This document shows, in pieces, positions 1 to 7,478 of a DNA stretch of 25,849 nucleotides. This DNA is from a virus. The DNA lies in IMG/VR virus record IMGVR_UViG_3300025697_000130, positions 1-25,849 of that record; one strand, given 5' to 3'. The notes under the pieces were generated by a model, which did no database searches, was not told the DNA's origin, and worked only from the letters and a program-made list of their open reading frames with translations. Made by a program: the position numbers and the translations under genes. Positions within the stretch are counted from its first letter, which is position 1. The number at the start of each line of letters is the position of its first letter.

Positions 1-897
1 GATGGAACAGACGTTCCTGTTGCAGATGGTGGAACTGGAGCAAGTACATTTACAGATGGTGGTCTTCTTGTCGGTGCCACAGCTGGTCCAATTGAAGCTT
101 TAGCTGTTGGTGGAGTAGGAACTATATTAACTGGTGTAGCTGGTTCTAATCCAACATGGACAACAGCTACATATCCAGCAACTGTAGCTCAGGGTGACGT
201 ATTAGTTGCTAGCGCTGCTAATGTTATAGGTGTTGTTGGTGGCGGAACCGCTACGCATGTCTTAACCGCTAATGGTGCAGGCGCAGCTCCTACATATCAA
301 GCAGTTCCAGCGGCATCTTTCTGTTCTGACGCTGAAGCAATTGCAGGAACTGAGGCCGCTAAAGCCGTAGCCCCAGTAACCTTAAAAGCTAAGTTAGGTG
401 CTCAAACCTCGCATGGTTTACCTTATGGTGCTGCTACAACTGGAGCTATAGCATGGACAGCAGAACCTTCTGATGGACAATTATTAATGGGTGATACTGG
501 AGCTATACCTCAACTAGGAACTTTGACTGCTGGAACTGGAATTACAGTAACTAATGCAGCTCATTCAATAACTGTTGCATCAACTGGAACAACTGTTAAA
601 AATGAAACTGGTACAACTTATACATTAACTCTTACAGATGCTGGTAAATTTATAACATTTACAAATGGAGCTGCGATTGCCGTAACTGTTCCAACAAATG
701 CGTCAGTAGCATTTCCAATTGGAACACAAATAGGATTTCAACAAGGTGGTGCAGGACAGGCTACTTTTGCAGGAGCTGCTCCGCCAACATTAAAATCTGC
801 TGATGATGCGTATACAACTGTAAAATTATATTCGGTGGGTGCCCTAATAAAAATCGCAGAAGACGTCTGGGCTGTAGCTGGTGATATGGAAGCGTAG
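1..897 (+). CDS. Tail fibre-like virion protein, C-terminal part (5' end outside window)
   Basis: Reading frame 1 is open from the first base to the TAG at 895-897, so the 298 residues seen are the C-terminal part of a longer protein. The sequence is very rich in Gly, Ala, Thr and Val, with repeated short beta-type units such as GGTGAST, DGGLLVGAT and TAGTGITVT. This is the usual texture of phage tail fibres and other elongated virion proteins. The last 100 residues look like a globular tip (VKNETGTTYTLTLTDAGKFI, IGTQIGFQQGG). An internal ATG at 487 is in frame but has no need to be a start. It heads the rightward group that ends at the terminators near 2600. Exact role and attachment point are unknown. 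Confidence 0.75.
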   Translation, partial: DGTDVPVADGGTGASTFTDGGLLVGATAGPIEALAVGGVGTILTGVAGSNPTWTTATYPATVAQGDVLVASAANVIGVVGGGTATHVLTANGAGAAPTYQAVPAASFCSDAEAIAGTEAAKAVAPVTLKAKLGAQTSHGLPYGAATTGAIAWTAEPSDGQLLMGDTGAIPQLGTLTAGTGITVTNAAHSITVASTGTTVKNETGTTYTLTLTDAGKFITFTNGAAIAVTVPTNASVAFPIGTQIGFQQGGAGQATFAGAAPPTLKSADDAYTTVKLYSVGALIKIAEDVWAVAGDMEA

Positions 898-957
898 ACT
901 AGGAGGACTTATCGACAGATTGTATAAGAAAACTTTTAAAAGATTGGAAGCATAATT

Positions 958-1899
958 ATGATAGGTTTTATGGGTTTAGTTGCAAAAAGAACTAGGGGTG
1001 GCCCTACTGGAGCACCGGTAACATGGACAGCTAGAACGAGTTCATTTGCTGCATCTACTATTTATGGTCTTGCACACGATGGTACGTATTGGGTAGCAGT
1101 TGGTCGCGATGGTAAATTAGCTACAGCTACGAATCCAACTAGTACCTGGACGCAACGAACAAGTTCTTTTGGATCTGAAAGTATTGTTGGAGTTGCTTAC
1201 GGTAATAGCGTGTGGGTGGCTGTTGGAGGTGTATATGATGATCACGGATCAATTGCAACTGCAACGGATCCAACTGGAACTTGGACTCAGCGTACAAATC
1301 CATTTGTAGCCTCTCAAATTAACAAGGTTGCATATGGTAATAGTGTATGGGTGGCGGTTGGCTATCCTACTTATATTGCAACTGCAACAGATCCAACGGG
1401 AACTTGGACAAGTCGTACAAATCCATTTACTGGAGCATCAATAAAAAATGTTTTTTATGGTAATAGTGTATGGGTGGCGGTTGGCGATACTGGTCAAATA
1501 GCAACTGCAACAGATCCAACCGGAACCTGGACGTTAAGAACAAACCCAATGTCTGCAACTGATTATGCACAAGGCGTTGATTATGGTGCAGATTCTTATT
1601 GGGTTGCTAGTGCTAATCCGGATACAATATTAACAGCAACAGATCCAACTGGAACCTGGACAGATAGGACAAATCCATTTGTAGGATCAACTTCTCTAAC
1701 GAATGTAAAACAAGGAATGGGAGCTTGGGTTTGCGTAAGTTATTCGGGTGAATTAGCAACAGCCACGAATCCAACGAGCACATGGACATTAAGAACAAGC
1801 AATGTTTCATCAATGTATACAGTTGCAAATGATGGAAGTGCTTATTGGGTTGCGGCTGGTGCAAGTGGTGGATTATCAACTGCGGTGCCAGGTGTATAA
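958..1899 (+). CDS. Seven-repeat beta-propeller-like protein, probable virion or fibre component
   Basis: The 313-aa protein consists almost entirely of seven imperfect repeats of about 40 residues. Each has the pattern WTxRTxxF, then V(A)YGNSVWVAVG, then a turn and IATATDPTGT. The repeat starts read WTARTSSF, WTQRTSSF, WTQRTNPF, WTSRTNPF, WTLRTNPM, WTDRTNPF and WTLRTSNV. A conserved Trp, a hydrophobic strand and a polar turn per unit fit a seven-bladed beta-propeller of the BNR/sortilin-like kind. The start at 958 is preceded by GGAAG at a good distance. The position directly after a fibre gene suggests a receptor-binding or fibre accessory role, which is inference. No signal peptide or membrane segment is seen. 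Confidence 0.7.
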   Translation: MIGFMGLVAKRTRGGPTGAPVTWTARTSSFAASTIYGLAHDGTYWVAVGRDGKLATATNPTSTWTQRTSSFGSESIVGVAYGNSVWVAVGGVYDDHGSIATATDPTGTWTQRTNPFVASQINKVAYGNSVWVAVGYPTYIATATDPTGTWTSRTNPFTGASIKNVFYGNSVWVAVGDTGQIATATDPTGTWTLRTNPMSATDYAQGVDYGADSYWVASANPDTILTATDPTGTWTDRTNPFVGSTSLTNVKQGMGAWVCVSYSGELATATNPTSTWTLRTSNVSSMYTVANDGSAYWVAAGASGGLSTAVPGV

Positions 1900-1922
1900 A
1901 TTTAAATTTAAAAGGAAAAAAG

Positions 1923-2345
1923 ATGGCTTTCAAATCAGCAAAAGCAACAGCACTTAAAGGTTCAATTGGAATTTTTAAAGCTAATAAAAAAGTAAGCGAT
2001 GATAAAGTAACAGCATTTGAACAAATGTTAAAAAATGATATTGGTGAATATCCATTTCATCTTATTACAGAACAAGGTGAAGCAGACGAAGCGGGATTGT
2101 GCTCATTTAAAGAATTATCATGGTGTTTCTTTCATGGTCCACTTCCAAAGGGCTATGAAGCTGGTTGGCATTTAGTAGTAAGAAGCTTTAAAACAAAAGT
2201 AGAAGACTATGGAAATGAATCTTTATACGAAGATGCAGTAGCAGTTAAACTTTTACTAACGCCTATCATTACTCAAAACGCTGCAATTGCTAAGTTTGAT
2301 GATTTCTTAGATGCATTTAAAGCGATTGTTGATCAATCTCTCTAG
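1923..2345 (+). CDS. Hypothetical small protein of the tail-gene group
   Basis: A 140-aa protein starting MAFKSAKATALKGS. The ATG at 1923 follows AAAGGAAAAAAG, a clear ribosome site. A longer in-frame extension would run back into the propeller gene and is not needed. The sequence is mixed alpha/beta with a central FHGPLPKGYEAGWHLVVRSF segment and a helical C-terminus (DDFLDAFKAIVDQSL). No family is recognised. It lies 23 bases after the propeller gene and 8 bases before the next gene, so it is co-transcribed with virion genes. Confidence 0.7.
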   Translation: MAFKSAKATALKGSIGIFKANKKVSDDKVTAFEQMLKNDIGEYPFHLITEQGEADEAGLCSFKELSWCFFHGPLPKGYEAGWHLVVRSFKTKVEDYGNESLYEDAVAVKLLLTPIITQNAAIAKFDDFLDAFKAIVDQSL

Positions 2346-2353
2346 GAAAAATT

Positions 2354-2572
2354 ATGGCTGATATTAATGGCAGACACCCCCTAGCATATTTGGGTGTCAA
2401 TGCAGAAAATCCAGGAAACATTTATACATTTGATAGTCAACCAACAACAAGTGATTATAAGTTATTTAGAATTGGTGCTGTATGGATTTATGACGATGAA
2501 GCAGGAACAACAGAAGTATATATGTTAACGAAAAAACAAGCCGGCGTGGCCACTTGGCTCCAGCTCGGATAA
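2354..2572 (+). CDS. Small virion-type protein with an IGAVWI...W.Q.G tip-like module
   Basis: A 72-aa protein, last gene of the rightward tail group. The start at 2354 follows AGGAAAAATT. The second half (IGAVWIYDDEAGTTEVYMLT, then ATWLQLG) is the short 'data with a label' module common in phage fibre-associated proteins: a hydrophobic IGxxWI strand, an acidic turn, a V-x-x-L strand and a final W-x-x-x-G. A related pattern occurs at the C-terminus of the leftward gene at 5477-6046. A strong terminator follows within 30 bases. Confidence 0.6.
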   Translation: MADINGRHPLAYLGVNAENPGNIYTFDSQPTTSDYKLFRIGAVWIYDDEAGTTEVYMLTKKQAGVATWLQLG

Positions 2573-2599
2573 AAGAGTCTTCTTCATATCTCCTTTTTT

Positions 2600-2637
2600 G
2601 CCGCTCTAGTCGCTACTACGCTGGGGCGGCTTTTCTT
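2600..2637 (+). terminator. Rho-independent terminator of the tail group
   Basis: The stem GCCGCTCT (2600-2607) pairs with GGGGCGGC (2623-2630), including GT wobbles, and is followed by TTTTCTTT. It ends the rightward tail transcript shortly after the stop at 2572. Read in the other direction there is no T-run. Confidence 0.75.
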
Positions 2638-2805
2638 TAGAATCAAATATATTGTATTTAGATTTTTTTTTAGCTAGCTTTGAATAAGACTTTCTTTCTC
2701 CTATGTGAATACACTACCCTTTCAGTGTAGGATCTGCCGTACTGATCTCCTCGGTACGGCATTTCTTTAGAATCACGATACTTAGAATCTTGATTCTTTA
2801 GAATC
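2633..2805. repeat. TTCTTTAGAATC, three exact copies around the terminators
   Basis: The 12-mer TTCTTTAGAATC occurs at 2633-2644, 2763-2774 and 2794-2805. A shorter relative, TTAGAATC, is at 2782-2789. The last full copy overlaps the terminase stop codon and is itself part of a small palindrome (GATTC TTTA GAATC, 2792-2805). Two copies directly follow the terminator stems. Confidence 0.6.
2735..2768 (+). terminator. Second hairpin with T-rich tail in the convergent gap
   Basis: A perfect 8-bp stem, TGCCGTAC (2735-2742) with GTACGGCA (2754-2761), is followed by TTTCTTT. It acts best on the rightward strand as a back-up terminator. A smaller stem, TACACT (2710-2715) with AGTGTA (2724-2729), lies just before it. 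No equally clear terminator for the leftward transcript was found between 2573 and 2797. Confidence 0.55.
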
Positions 2806-4150
2806 CACGATTAAAAGTATTATTCATCGTAGGCTGATTTCCATATCTAGCATCATGACGAAGCTTCTCGAGCTCAGCTGCCGTTATTCCATCAGATGTT
2901 TTATGTAGAGAGATGCACATGTACCGCATTGCGTCTGCAGCGTGGCTATATTTGTCATGTAGCGGACGATCTCTATAAGTCTGTAACTTATCATTATACT
3001 CTTGACGATAGTTCTCTAGAGCGCGAATTAATCCCTTGCACTTTTCTTCATCGATCCATATTTTAGGGAGAGAAGATCTTACGGCTTCGATTCCGTCCAT
3101 GAATGATTTACTATCTGCGGTGTCAAACTTGATTCCAAGTTGTCTAGCTTTCTCGATTCTAGAAATACCGGTACCAAGTTCTGCGACTGCGATGTCAAAT
3201 GGTGCTATATGCACTCCATAGTTATAATCTTTAGAGTCAAGATACTTAGCGTAATGTTCAAGGCCTTCTTTAGTGTTCTCGTAGTAGTCAATAATACGTA
3301 CTACAGCACCTATTGTCTGGAAGAAGATTATACTTGTACTATCGGTCATACCTAAATCCCAGGCTGTGTGAACTTTAAACTGTGGTTCCCAAGGGACTAC
3401 ACCGAGCTGATTGCTAAGACGCATTTTATCTAAATACTTACAGTAGTAACTTCCCTCAACTCCGGCATCGAACGACACATAATATTCCTGTTCCACAAGA
3501 TCTTTAGACATGAGGCCATCACGAATTTCTTTTTCTATCTCTTCTGGGTCAATGTGATGTGTTTCGTTAAGACCAAGTTTACATGTCCACCAGTCTGGTG
3601 AATGTGATGCAACTTGATAGAGATCATAAAAATGGTTTCTTCCCCTAGGGGTACTTTGAAAGATGGCCCAGCCTTTATTTGCAGCAAGTATAGGAGAAAT
3701 TAATGATGCTATTCTAGGGTTTTGAAGTGCGTACTCGGAATATACAACTCCCCTAGGGTTAGTACCAACAATTCGATCTGGGTTATCTGATCCGATGATC
3801 TGAATAATCGAGCCATTAATGAGATTTATTCTCAATTCTTGGCTGTTCATATTCTGAACCATTTCTTTGGGAATGTAGTCTAGGAAGCGTCTTCCAGAAA
3901 TCGTGACACTGTTCCATAGGATCTTCTTACCTTGGGCATACGTTGGATATATGACGTAATATACGCCTGGGTTTTCGATTGCTTCTCTAATAACGATGTT
4001 CCAGGTACATAGATCTTTACCGGCTCGACGGCACATAACGATTACGAGACGTTTGAACTTGTCTTTAAAGAATGCTTTAAAAATGGGTATTTGATAATCT
4101 CGTGGTTTAAATTTATTGAGGTGAACTTCGACCTCAATAGGCTTTGTCAT
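2798..4150 (-). CDS. terL: Terminase large subunit (packaging ATPase and nuclease)
   Basis: A 450-aa DNA-packaging motor subunit that would dock on the portal and cut concatemeric DNA. The ATPase half has a Walker A-like CRRAGKD (residues 40-46), a Walker B-like GVVYSEY (134-140, Glu139) and a coupling motif FQSTPRG (164-170). The RNase H-like nuclease half has AWDLGMTD (Asp265), HIAPFD (Asp319) and the HDKYSHAADAM block (Asp399, Asp406). The ATG at 4150 overlaps the stop of the upstream ERF gene (TAATG), which favours it over a TTG four codons earlier. It is unusual that the gene ends a leftward recombination operon and faces the tail genes, more than 12 kb from the portal. Asp replaces the usual Ser/Thr of Walker A. 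Confidence 0.95.
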   Translation of the reverse strand: MTKPIEVEVHLNKFKPRDYQIPIFKAFFKDKFKRLVIVMCRRAGKDLCTWNIVIREAIENPGVYYVIYPTYAQGKKILWNSVTISGRRFLDYIPKEMVQNMNSQELRINLINGSIIQIIGSDNPDRIVGTNPRGVVYSEYALQNPRIASLISPILAANKGWAIFQSTPRGRNHFYDLYQVASHSPDWWTCKLGLNETHHIDPEEIEKEIRDGLMSKDLVEQEYYVSFDAGVEGSYYCKYLDKMRLSNQLGVVPWEPQFKVHTAWDLGMTDSTSIIFFQTIGAVVRIIDYYENTKEGLEHYAKYLDSKDYNYGVHIAPFDIAVAELGTGISRIEKARQLGIKFDTADSKSFMDGIEAVRSSLPKIWIDEEKCKGLIRALENYRQEYNDKLQTYRDRPLHDKYSHAADAMRYMCISLHKTSDGITAAELEKLRHDARYGNQPTMNNTFNRGF

Positions 4151-4941
4151 TACTCTAACCAATCATTGTCACTGACAATTTTCTTGCCAGTCCGTCCCTC
4201 TCTAAGTTGTATGATTTTAAGAGCTTGTTCTTTAGAACTTCGGTATTTACTTTTTGGCATGTCTGCAAAAGATTCAATGCTAAGATTTTCTAGCAGATTT
4301 TCAGCAAGATCTGGGTAGTTGCTAAGAATGTATTGAAGTTCTTCTAGCTCAGTTTTGTTTATAAGCTTAAATGACTCTTCTTTTGCCTTGTAACGAGTGT
4401 TTATGCCAGTAGCCTTAGCTTTCTCTATTCGGATCTGACGCATGTCTTTTTCGCCATCGTCGTCGTCGAGATCATCTTGAATAGTAAGGTTTAAGATATT
4501 CATGAAAGAGTTACGTTTTTTGGCTTTCATGTGTGAATTGATAGTTTGGATATCGTTTTTTGAGGGAACAATTCTAGTACGAGTTTCTATAAACTGTGCT
4601 GAACTGTGTAAGAGCTTGGTTGAGAGTATGACTTTTTCGTCTTCAAGCATTTCTTGAAATATTACGGACAGACCGTTTTCTTCTAGTGGGGCCCTGACAG
4701 CGTGAGCCATCTGATCCAGATCGGCATATTGGCGAAACATCGAGAAATTATTGTCTCTGTTAGTAGCAATAACGGGAAATTTGCCTTGTGCCTTGGACAG
4801 GGCCTCACATAGAAGATCAATCTTTTCAGATTGATATTTGTCAACGTACTTTAATTTTAGGCGTTCTTCTACACGCTTATTAATGAATGCTTCGAGCTCT
4901 TCGAATTCCTTCAAACGACCGACGAAATCATTAATCTCCAT
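4150..4941 (-). CDS. erf: ERF-family single-strand annealing protein
   Basis: A 263-aa protein with the layout of ERF recombinases, which anneal complementary single strands during phage recombination. Characteristic blocks are EALSKAQGKFPVI (residues 46-58), YADLDQM with APLEENGLSV (72-93) and the TKLLHSS strand (108-114). An acidic DDLDDDDGE stretch ends the domain near 163. The N-terminus is a charged helix. The C-terminal 100 residues are charged and probably carry oligomer or partner contacts. The start is preceded by GGGAGA. It overlaps terL by one base and follows a second, divergent ERF-like gene. The usual function is recombination or concatemer formation after infection; here that is inferred from family and context. 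Confidence 0.8.
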   Translation of the reverse strand: MEINDFVGRLKEFEELEAFINKRVEERLKLKYVDKYQSEKIDLLCEALSKAQGKFPVIATNRDNNFSMFRQYADLDQMAHAVRAPLEENGLSVIFQEMLEDEKVILSTKLLHSSAQFIETRTRIVPSKNDIQTINSHMKAKKRNSFMNILNLTIQDDLDDDDGEKDMRQIRIEKAKATGINTRYKAKEESFKLINKTELEELQYILSNYPDLAENLLENLSIESFADMPKSKYRSSKEQALKIIQLREGRTGKKIVSDNDWLE

Positions 4942-4956
4942 ATTCTCCCTTTTTTT

Positions 4957-5484
4957 TTACTCTGATTCTTCTCCTGCGTCTATTCCGAGAATAGATTTTA
5001 ACACAACTCGCTTAATATTAGTTACCGCAGAGTTGAAGACTTGTCTATTAGAATCAGTATCTACGTCTTTGCCGCCTGAGAAATAGAGTTTAGGGATAAT
5101 GCTTACAGATCTAAAGTATTGATCGCTTGAATGGGAAATAATTGTCACAACGTAGTTAACGAAATCTACGGTAGAAATTTCTTGAGTGCATTTACATTCA
5201 TACTTTGAGAGTAATGGATTAATTACGTCTAATAATTCATAAAACTTTTGTGACTTAAAACGGTTCATGACGTTGTTGGTAGCAGACATGTTTGGTAGGT
5301 CTAGAATAAATTTGCACAGTGCTGCTGTAATTTGTCCAATCTTGTCAGATTTAAGATCGTAAAAGAAATCTTCTTTAAGCTTAAACGATGTGTATTTATT
5401 AACTGCGACAATGTCATTAAGAAATTGCCGTACGTTTGATTCTTGTTTAACTACTTCTGGTTTGGTTACTTCTGGTTTAGTCAT
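4957..5484 (-). CDS. Divergent ERF-like protein, paralogue of the next gene
   Basis: A 175-aa protein that lines up block by block with the ERF protein encoded downstream. ALCKFILDLPNMSATN (residues 55-70) matches ALSKAQGKFPVIATN. INPLLSKYECKCTQE (88-102) matches the APLEENGLSV...QE region. VTIISHSSDQ (113-122) matches the TKLLHSSAQ strand, and the ending LGIDAGEESE matches the acidic end of the ERF domain. The typical ERF residues are weaker here, and the C-terminal extension is absent. The N-terminus repeats TKPEV twice. The start overlaps the previous gene by 8 bases with GGGAG upstream. It may be a second annealing subunit or regulator; the ERF link is by eye and not database-tested. Confidence 0.6.
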   Translation of the reverse strand: MTKPEVTKPEVVKQESNVRQFLNDIVAVNKYTSFKLKEDFFYDLKSDKIGQITAALCKFILDLPNMSATNNVMNRFKSQKFYELLDVINPLLSKYECKCTQEISTVDFVNYVVTIISHSSDQYFRSVSIIPKLYFSGGKDVDTDSNRQVFNSAVTNIKRVVLKSILGIDAGEESE

Positions 5485-6046
5485 TCTTTAGGCTCCCAAT
5501 TTCTATTTCTTCCCACAAAAATTTACTGTCGACTACTTCTTTTAGAACAAATGCCTTTGCAACTGTCTTATTAATCCAGATGTCTCCAATTTCACCCTTG
5601 CTAATTTCACCTGGAGACATATCAGATACAATTGGTGCTCGATTCCGTAAAATGTTTTCAACTTCAGAACTTTTGCAACTTTCATATTTGAAATCTTTGA
5701 AATCTTTGGATTTGAAATCTATATCAAATTGTTCTTCATCAAATTTTACTTGTTCTTGTACATCGAAATCATAATGTTCAACCATTTCATCAAACCATTC
5801 GATGAAATTTGGTGATATTAGTTCAATTTCTTTTTTAACAGCACCAACTGCTCTACAAATAGATTCTAAACGATTCTTGCAGAAGGTTTGCATTTTTTTG
5901 TCATCATCAGCTGATTCTTGATACAACTGAAACGATGTTTCAACTGCATTTATTACAAGCAATGATGTAGCAAACAATGCTTGCGCACTATTAAAAACCA
6001 AAGTTTTGCTCATTACCGATAAGTCTTTATTGTTAAATACTTTCAT
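5477..6046 (-). CDS. Unknown protein with helical body and fibre-like C-terminal module
   Basis: A 189-aa protein. The first 100 residues are helical and acidic. A DFKSKDFKDFKYESCK stretch follows, then PGEISKGEIGDIWINKTVAK and a final LWEEIEIGSL. The GDIWIN...W pattern resembles small modules found in phage fibre and virion proteins, including the gene at 2354-2572. The start overlaps the upstream stop (TAATG at 6044-6048) and the end overlaps the ERF-like gene by 8 bases, so translation is coupled. Function is unknown. Its place before two ERF-type genes could suggest a recombination partner, but nothing in the sequence proves it. Confidence 0.65.
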   Translation of the reverse strand: MKVFNNKDLSVMSKTLVFNSAQALFATSLLVINAVETSFQLYQESADDDKKMQTFCKNRLESICRAVGAVKKEIELISPNFIEWFDEMVEHYDFDVQEQVKFDEEQFDIDFKSKDFKDFKYESCKSSEVENILRNRAPIVSDMSPGEISKGEIGDIWINKTVAKAFVLKEVVDSKFLWEEIEIGSLKND

Positions 6047-6375
6047 TACAGATCCTTCTTGATTGATTTAAGAATGTTATCAAACTCTTCTTTAGTTATA
6101 AGCTTTGTGATTGATGCGATATGAACATCTCCAGCTTCACCCTTTGGGCACATAATAGAATATGCCTTTGCAAATCTATAATATGAACCTTCTTCGGTTT
6201 CATAGAAACTATCATACGGCTTTAAGATTTCTCCGTAAAGAAGGAAACCAAGCCCCATATCCATAACATAGTGATCGCCTTCTTTAATATCTTTTTGCCA
6301 AGCTTTAACATATTTCTTAGCCTCCTCTTGAGTGGCTGTTTCTTCTTTAACAAAGTCTTTAAAATCTTTCATCAT
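6046..6375 (-). CDS. Hypothetical acidic protein
   Basis: A 109-aa protein beginning MMKDFKDFVKEE. It has a helical charged N-terminus, then a beta-rich centre (GDHYVMDMGLGFLLYGEIL, YYRFAKAYSIMCP) and a Lys-rich end. No family is recognised. Two successive ATGs (6375 and 6372) follow GGAGAT; the second has the better spacing. The first overlaps the upstream stop in an ATGA junction. Part of the overlapped leftward operon. Confidence 0.65.
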   Translation of the reverse strand: MMKDFKDFVKEETATQEEAKKYVKAWQKDIKEGDHYVMDMGLGFLLYGEILKPYDSFYETEEGSYYRFAKAYSIMCPKGEAGDVHIASITKLITKEEFDNILKSIKKDL

Positions 6376-6884
6376 ATCTCCATTGATTTTATATTATTAA
6401 TGCAATCCCAATTAATAATTAAAGAAGATTCGCAGTCCCATGAATCAAAACTAAGTTCCTCAAAAAGAAATGCTGGAAGAATCTTTCCCATTGGTCCTAA
6501 GTTGTTTTCTTCGTATCCATTTTCTGTTAGGTGAACAATATCGTATTTTTGTGCAATGTTTTCATAATTTAGTTCTGGGACGTTACAGTCACCTAAAAGC
6601 GGAAAGTCTTCATATGCTTTTTCTGCATCTTCCTTACTATCTATTGTTAAAACTCTTGCGTTTTCATTTATAGAAAGCATCCATTTTTTTGTATATTCAT
6701 CTTCGTTAAATTCTTCTCTTGCTACCCATTTTTCCCATCCGCATTTATCGTTTATCACATAAGAAGATGTCCATAATCCACCAGCTGGCTTATTAAGTCC
6801 TGCTGCAACATCTCGTATTTTTACAAACTTGTTTACGGTTGGTTTTTCAGTGCCAAAAAATAATTGCTTTGGAAATTCCATCAT
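6372..6884 (-). CDS. Conserved-looking phage protein, KPAGGLWTSS type, possible enzyme
   Basis: A 170-aa protein with a distinctive first half: FFGTEKPTVNKF, NKPAGGLWTSSYV, GWEKWVAREEF, then KKWMLSINENARVLTIDSK. The GGLWTSS, WEKW and L-x-IDS blocks suggest a folded enzyme-like domain, and similar patterns occur in other phage proteins of unknown role. No catalytic assignment is made. As in the next gene downstream, the start is a double ATG after a purine-rich site (AAGGGATATGATG). It ends in an ATGA overlap with that gene. Confidence 0.65.
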   Translation of the reverse strand: MMEFPKQLFFGTEKPTVNKFVKIRDVAAGLNKPAGGLWTSSYVINDKCGWEKWVAREEFNEDEYTKKWMLSINENARVLTIDSKEDAEKAYEDFPLLGDCNVPELNYENIAQKYDIVHLTENGYEENNLGPMGKILPAFLFEELSFDSWDCESSLIINWDCINNIKSMEI

Positions 6885-6889
6885 ATCCC

Positions 6890-7168
6890 TTATATATCAA
6901 ATTGTTTAACGTAAGCTAACTTCCATGTGACTACTGGCGCGCCTCTGTAAAGGTCAAGATTAACGCTTTCAAGCTCTGGAATGTCCTTGTACTGGATAGA
7001 ACCCAAACGTTCGTTAACGGTGTAGGTGTATCCATTCGCAGAGAATGTTTTGTTATCAACAAGGCCTTTAAGTTCTAGCTCTAGCTTTTTACGTTCTTGA
7101 TTTAAAAATGTCATCTTTTCTTGAAGTAACAACAACTCGGCTGCCCTTAAAGTAAATGTGTTTTCCAT
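6890..7168 (-). CDS. Small protein, coiled coil plus conserved C-terminal module
   Basis: A 92-aa protein. Residues 8-40 are a Leu/Lys/Glu-rich coiled coil. Residues 45-92 are a beta-type module with GYTYTVNERLGSIQYKDIPE, then LDLYRGAPVVTWKL. The GSIxYKxIPEL...YRG...WKL pattern recurs, from memory, in small proteins near phage recombination genes, but the function is not known. A run of seven Gs in the mRNA (7176-7182 on this strand) lies just upstream of the start. Confidence 0.65.
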   Translation of the reverse strand: MENTFTLRAAELLLLQEKMTFLNQERKKLELELKGLVDNKTFSANGYTYTVNERLGSIQYKDIPELESVNLDLYRGAPVVTWKLAYVKQFDI

Positions 7169-7193
7169 TTCAACGCCCCCCCAGGCTTAATAT

Positions 7194-7403
7194 TTAATTA
7201 CTTTTTTCTCTAGCATAATGCTCGCGTTCTAGACGAGCAAAATACTCTTTTCGTTGTTTGTCTTGTTCCTCAAACATAGCGTCTAGTTGGGCTATTTCGC
7301 GGTCAGTTTTTCTATCGAGTATCAAGTTATAAATAACTCCAACCACAATTATAAAACATAAAAAAATCAATCCATAAATATTTAATACACTAAGTTTATA
7401 CAT
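7194..7403 (-). CDS. Small membrane protein with charged helical tail
   Basis: A 69-aa protein. Residues 8-28 form one hydrophobic span (IYGLIFLCFIIVVGVIYNLI). A highly charged helix of alternating Arg/Lys and Glu follows to the end. The Lys/Arg next to the span suggest the tail is cytoplasmic. The layout also fits an inner-membrane spanin, but no lysis partner or endolysin is nearby, so this is left open. GAGAA precedes the start. Confidence 0.6.
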   Translation of the reverse strand: MYKLSVLNIYGLIFLCFIIVVGVIYNLILDRKTDREIAQLDAMFEEQDKQRKEYFARLEREHYAREKSN

Positions 7404-7428
7404 TTTATTCTCTTTTCTTTTTAATTAA

Positions 7429-7466
7429 CCTCCCCTGGTCTACCCGGTCAAGGGCCCTCGGGGAGG
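7429..7466. other. Strong GC hairpin without T-run
   Basis: CCTCCCC (7429-7435) pairs with GGGGAGG (7460-7466), and the loop is itself GC-rich (CCCGG, GGGCCC). Neither strand shows a T-run afterwards, so a classical terminator is unlikely. In the leftward mRNA it lies between the 27-codon gene and the membrane protein gene. It could be an RNA stability, processing or pausing element. Confidence 0.5.
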
Positions 7467-7478
7467 AATATCAATAAC

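Noticed and set aside
1613-1933. 106-codon minus-strand frame under the propeller gene
   Set aside because: It mirrors the repeats of the real gene and has no start signal or promoter.
7194-7403. Inner-membrane spanin
   Set aside because: The topology fits in part, but no outer-membrane partner, holin or endolysin is near and the gene is within the leftward recombination operon.
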